This document shows, one piece after another, positions 62,108 to 64,000 of a stretch of 64,000 nucleotides of DNA. The translations under genes were made by a program, and so were the position numbers. Numbering within the stretch: position 1 is the stretch's first letter; each line of letters starts with the position of its first letter. The notes beneath the pieces were generated by a model, which saw only the letters and a list, made by a program, of their open reading frames with translations, ran no database searches and had not been told where the DNA came from. This DNA is from Coturnix japonica (Eukaryota; Chordata; Aves; Galliformes; Phasianidae), in assembly GCF_001577835.2 (NCBI RefSeq), contig NC_029516.1, forward strand, positions 69,240,186 to 69,304,185, given 5' to 3'.

Positions 62108-62115
62108 TATAAAAG
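62108..62115 (+). promoter_or_regulatory. TATA box of the natriuretic peptide gene
   Basis: TATAAAAG lies 79 bp upstream of the start codon, so transcription should begin near 62,138 with a 5'UTR of about 50 nt. A GC/CACC-type stretch (ggggggcaggcgcccacc) sits just upstream. Natriuretic peptide genes commonly have a TATA box at this distance. Confidence 0.75.
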
Positions 62116-62186
62116 CAAAGAGGGGAAGGGCTCTCAGAGGCTACAGATCTTGCCTCACCTGCCATAAACCCCCAAATAAAGAGAAG

Positions 62187-63611
62187 ATGCTGGGGCTCCC
62201 AGCGTGGCCCTGCTCGCTTTTCCTCCTCTTAGTTCTGCTCTCTGCCAGCGTACAAGCGATGTCCTCATCGGGACAAAGGCTCCAGGTAGGAGGGAATGGG
62301 ATGGAGCTGCGGGAGGCTTTGGGAGTGGCAGGGGCAGTTTGGGGAGGTCGTGTTTGAACATGGTGTGAGGTGACCCAACATCCCAGCTCCCAAGGGCTGC
62401 TCCCTCCCCTTCAGTCCAACAGCCTCAGCTCTAGGCTGTGTCTATACAAGCCAGCTCCTTGAGGAGTGCTAGCATTTCAAGGTAGGGGCCAGGCAACAGA
62501 CTTCTGAGTGCTCCTGGCTGTGGGTCTCTTCAATGCGTGCAGAGGCACCCTGCCTTCATATCAGCTCCTCTGTCCAAGAAGAAAGCTGCAAGGCAGGAGC
62601 TAGGATGTGAACTAGAAACGCAGGACTGATTCCGCTATGACTCATCATGGAGACACTTTCACTCTTCACTGAAGATGCCCATGTCTGCTTCCATTAACTG
62701 ACTGCTGGAGAAGATGGAGCTAAATTGCACAAAGGCATCCATGTGATGCACAGGCATGGAGTAGCCACCACAGGCCGCCGCCATGGGCAGCAGCATTGTG
62801 CCCCCAGGGCACCTCCTGACCCATCTCCCTGCCGCTGGAGGATGCTGGCGGCTATGGAGGCATGTAATTAAATTAGAGCATGCCTGCCTGCACACAAACT
62901 ATGGAGACTTCCCAGCAGATGAAGGGCCCGCCTTCCTTAGGCCCATTCTGATAGTTGACTGCTTTATGCTAACAGTTCCTCTGTGAAAAAAAGAAACACG
63001 ACAAAACACCGTGAGCACACAGCAGCACTCAGCTGCACCAAAAGGACTAAGGGCCGATGACTGTTATTTTCCAGGTATGGAGAGAACTATTCAATAGCAG
63101 AAGGGCAAGGAATAGAGACAGCAATGCCCACAGCACTCCTTCCTGTTCTTTGGGCAGCAAAATCACCTCAGGCAGAGTAGCTGCGGGCCATCGGTGTCCT
63201 TGGTGTGGATGCAAGGTCACAGGCAGAGGGCTTTCACAGGCACCATTTCACGTCCTGCCCGAGCCTGAGGGACGAAGAGTGGGACAGTGGGTCGGGATAT
63301 AAGAGCACAGACATTACACCCTCGCCCATCTCCATTTATCCCTCTCTCAGGTGCTCCTTTCCCGCCTGCTGCCCTCGGATTCCGAATCCCTGCCGGCTGA
63401 TGAGGACATGAAGGAGGGCTCCAGCTCCAGCTCCGAGCCGCAGCCGCTCCTCCTGCCTCGGGCCCGAGCCGCACAGCCCCTGCTGTGGCGCAAGGCCCTC
63501 GCCGATCGCAAGCGAGCTCTGTCTGGAGACTGGGCCTGGAAGGCCGCGCCCCGGGGCTGTTTTGGGCTGAAAATGGACCGCATCGGGGCCTTCAGCGGGT
63601 TGGGCTGTTAG
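62187..63611 (+). CDS. C-type natriuretic peptide precursor (CNP-1-like)
   Basis: Prepro-hormone of 119 aa from two coding exons, 62187-62285 and 63351-63611 (phase 0 intron). Residues 1-24 are a signal peptide with a leucine-rich core (SLFLLLVLLSASVQA). The propeptide is Ser/Leu/Arg-rich and contains a dibasic ADRKR site. The protein ends exactly at the second ring cysteine: CFGLKMDRIGAFSGLGC followed by TAG, with no tail, which is the mark of C-type peptides. The CFGLKxDRIGxxSGLGC ring matches human CNP (CFGLKLDRIGSMSGLGC) at 14 of 17 positions. CNPs act through the guanylate cyclase receptor NPR-B. Birds have more than one CNP gene; the position next to NCAPD2 suggests the CNP-1 paralogue, which is inference, so no symbol is given. 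Confidence 0.9.
62286..63350 (+). other. Intron of the natriuretic peptide gene
   Basis: Donor caggtagg and acceptor ccctctctcag. No repeat or other gene recognised in it. Confidence 0.7.
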
Positions 63612-64000
63612 CCCGGAGAAGCTGGAGGTGAAGGGGGCAGCAGCGAGGGGCCGGCACAGCGGGCAGCGGCTCGCTCGTTGGCAGGCAGAGAGCGGCCGTG
63701 TGGAGAGCCGGCCCGGGACGAGACCCAGCTCGGGACGGGACAGGCTGGGGCAGCAGCGGCCGCAGCCCCGCGGGCAGGGCGAGGAGCGGCGGCGCGCGGG
63801 GGACTCGCGAATTAAACCGAGCTGTGCGGAGCCTCGTGTCGGAGCTGGCGGCACCGAAGGGCGGCCGGGCCGCGATACCCTCCCCGTGCCTCTCCCCGCC
63901 CGCGTCCGCCGGGAGATGGCGGCAGAGCCCGCGGCTCCGCACGGCAACGCGGCCCCCACGCGCGGGGCCATTTTGGGCGCCGCCGCCATTCCGGGTGGGC
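63380..64000. promoter_or_regulatory. CpG island at the right edge
   Basis: Very high G+C and CpG, overlapping the CNP second exon and running to the window end. The right edge carries YY1-like ggccattttgggc and gccgccatt words and a well-placed ATG at 63916 (gggagatggcggcagagccc). This is probably the promoter and first exon of a neighbouring gene, of unknown direction. Confidence 0.6.

Noticed and set aside
63336-63989. 217-codon minus-strand open frame over the right-hand CpG island
   Set aside because: Arg/Pro/Ala-rich translation typical of GC-rich DNA, antisense to the CNP exon, no domain.
1-64000. tRNA, rRNA or CRISPR arrays
   Set aside because: No cloverleaf with A/B boxes, rRNA core word or regularly spaced direct repeat array was recognised; CRISPR is not expected in a bird.

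Overview
The window is vertebrate and avian, most likely galliform (chicken or a close relative). The genes are intron-rich with GT-AG boundaries and CpG-island promoters. The interspersed repeats are mostly CR1 LINE fragments, with one piece that looks like the chicken mariner Galluhop. No bacterial or viral gene organisation is present apart from a few old retroviral relics.

Layout, left to right: (1) about 0.4-1.4 kb, the last coding exon and 3'UTR of an unrecognised plus-strand gene. (2) 4.3-9.5 kb, TAPBPL (TAPBPR, MHC class I peptide editor), plus strand, 7 coding exons, 455 aa, with an ISRE-like site just upstream. (3) 9.5-19.3 kb, repeat-bearing DNA with no gene I can support. (4) 19.3-27 kb, SCNN1A (alpha ENaC), plus strand, CpG-island promoter and 12 coding exons, 623 aa. 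(5) 27-32.9 kb, intergenic DNA or 3'UTR. (6) 32.9-35.3 kb, VAMP1 (synaptobrevin-1), minus strand, 5 exons, 119 aa, with its start codon split by intron 1. (7) 35.7-36.1 kb, an LTR-like relic. (8) 36.2-36.8 kb, MRPL51, minus strand, 2 exons, 143 aa. (9) 37.0-59.1 kb, NCAPD2 (condensin I subunit D2), plus strand, 31 exons, 1412 aa, sharing a 190-bp head-to-head promoter with MRPL51. (10) 59.1-62.1 kb, intergenic. (11) 62.1-63.6 kb, a C-type natriuretic peptide gene, plus strand, 2 exons, 119 aa, with a TATA box. (12) 63.6-64.0 kb, a CpG island that probably belongs to the next gene.

The gene set matches the human 12p13.31 neighbourhood (SCNN1A, LTBR, CD27, TAPBPL, VAMP1, MRPL51, NCAPD2, GAPDH) but not its exact order. 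SCNN1A and TAPBPL are rearranged, LTBR and CD27 are not recognisable, and a natriuretic peptide gene that humans lack at this position follows NCAPD2. The genes have unrelated jobs: antigen presentation, epithelial sodium uptake, vesicle fusion, mitochondrial translation, chromosome condensation and hormone signalling. The only clear regulatory link is the shared MRPL51/NCAPD2 promoter.

The most interesting signals are a decayed duplicate of NCAPD2 exon 27 in intron 30, a near-identical inverted CR1 pair flanking NCAPD2 exons 2-8, two overlapping donor sites at VAMP1 exon 4, a possible in-frame N-terminal extension of SCNN1A, a GC-AG intron in NCAPD2, and the natriuretic peptide gene itself. 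I found no wholly new system. All coordinates and splice sites were read by eye; reading frame was carried through every exon of the five complete multi-exon genes.
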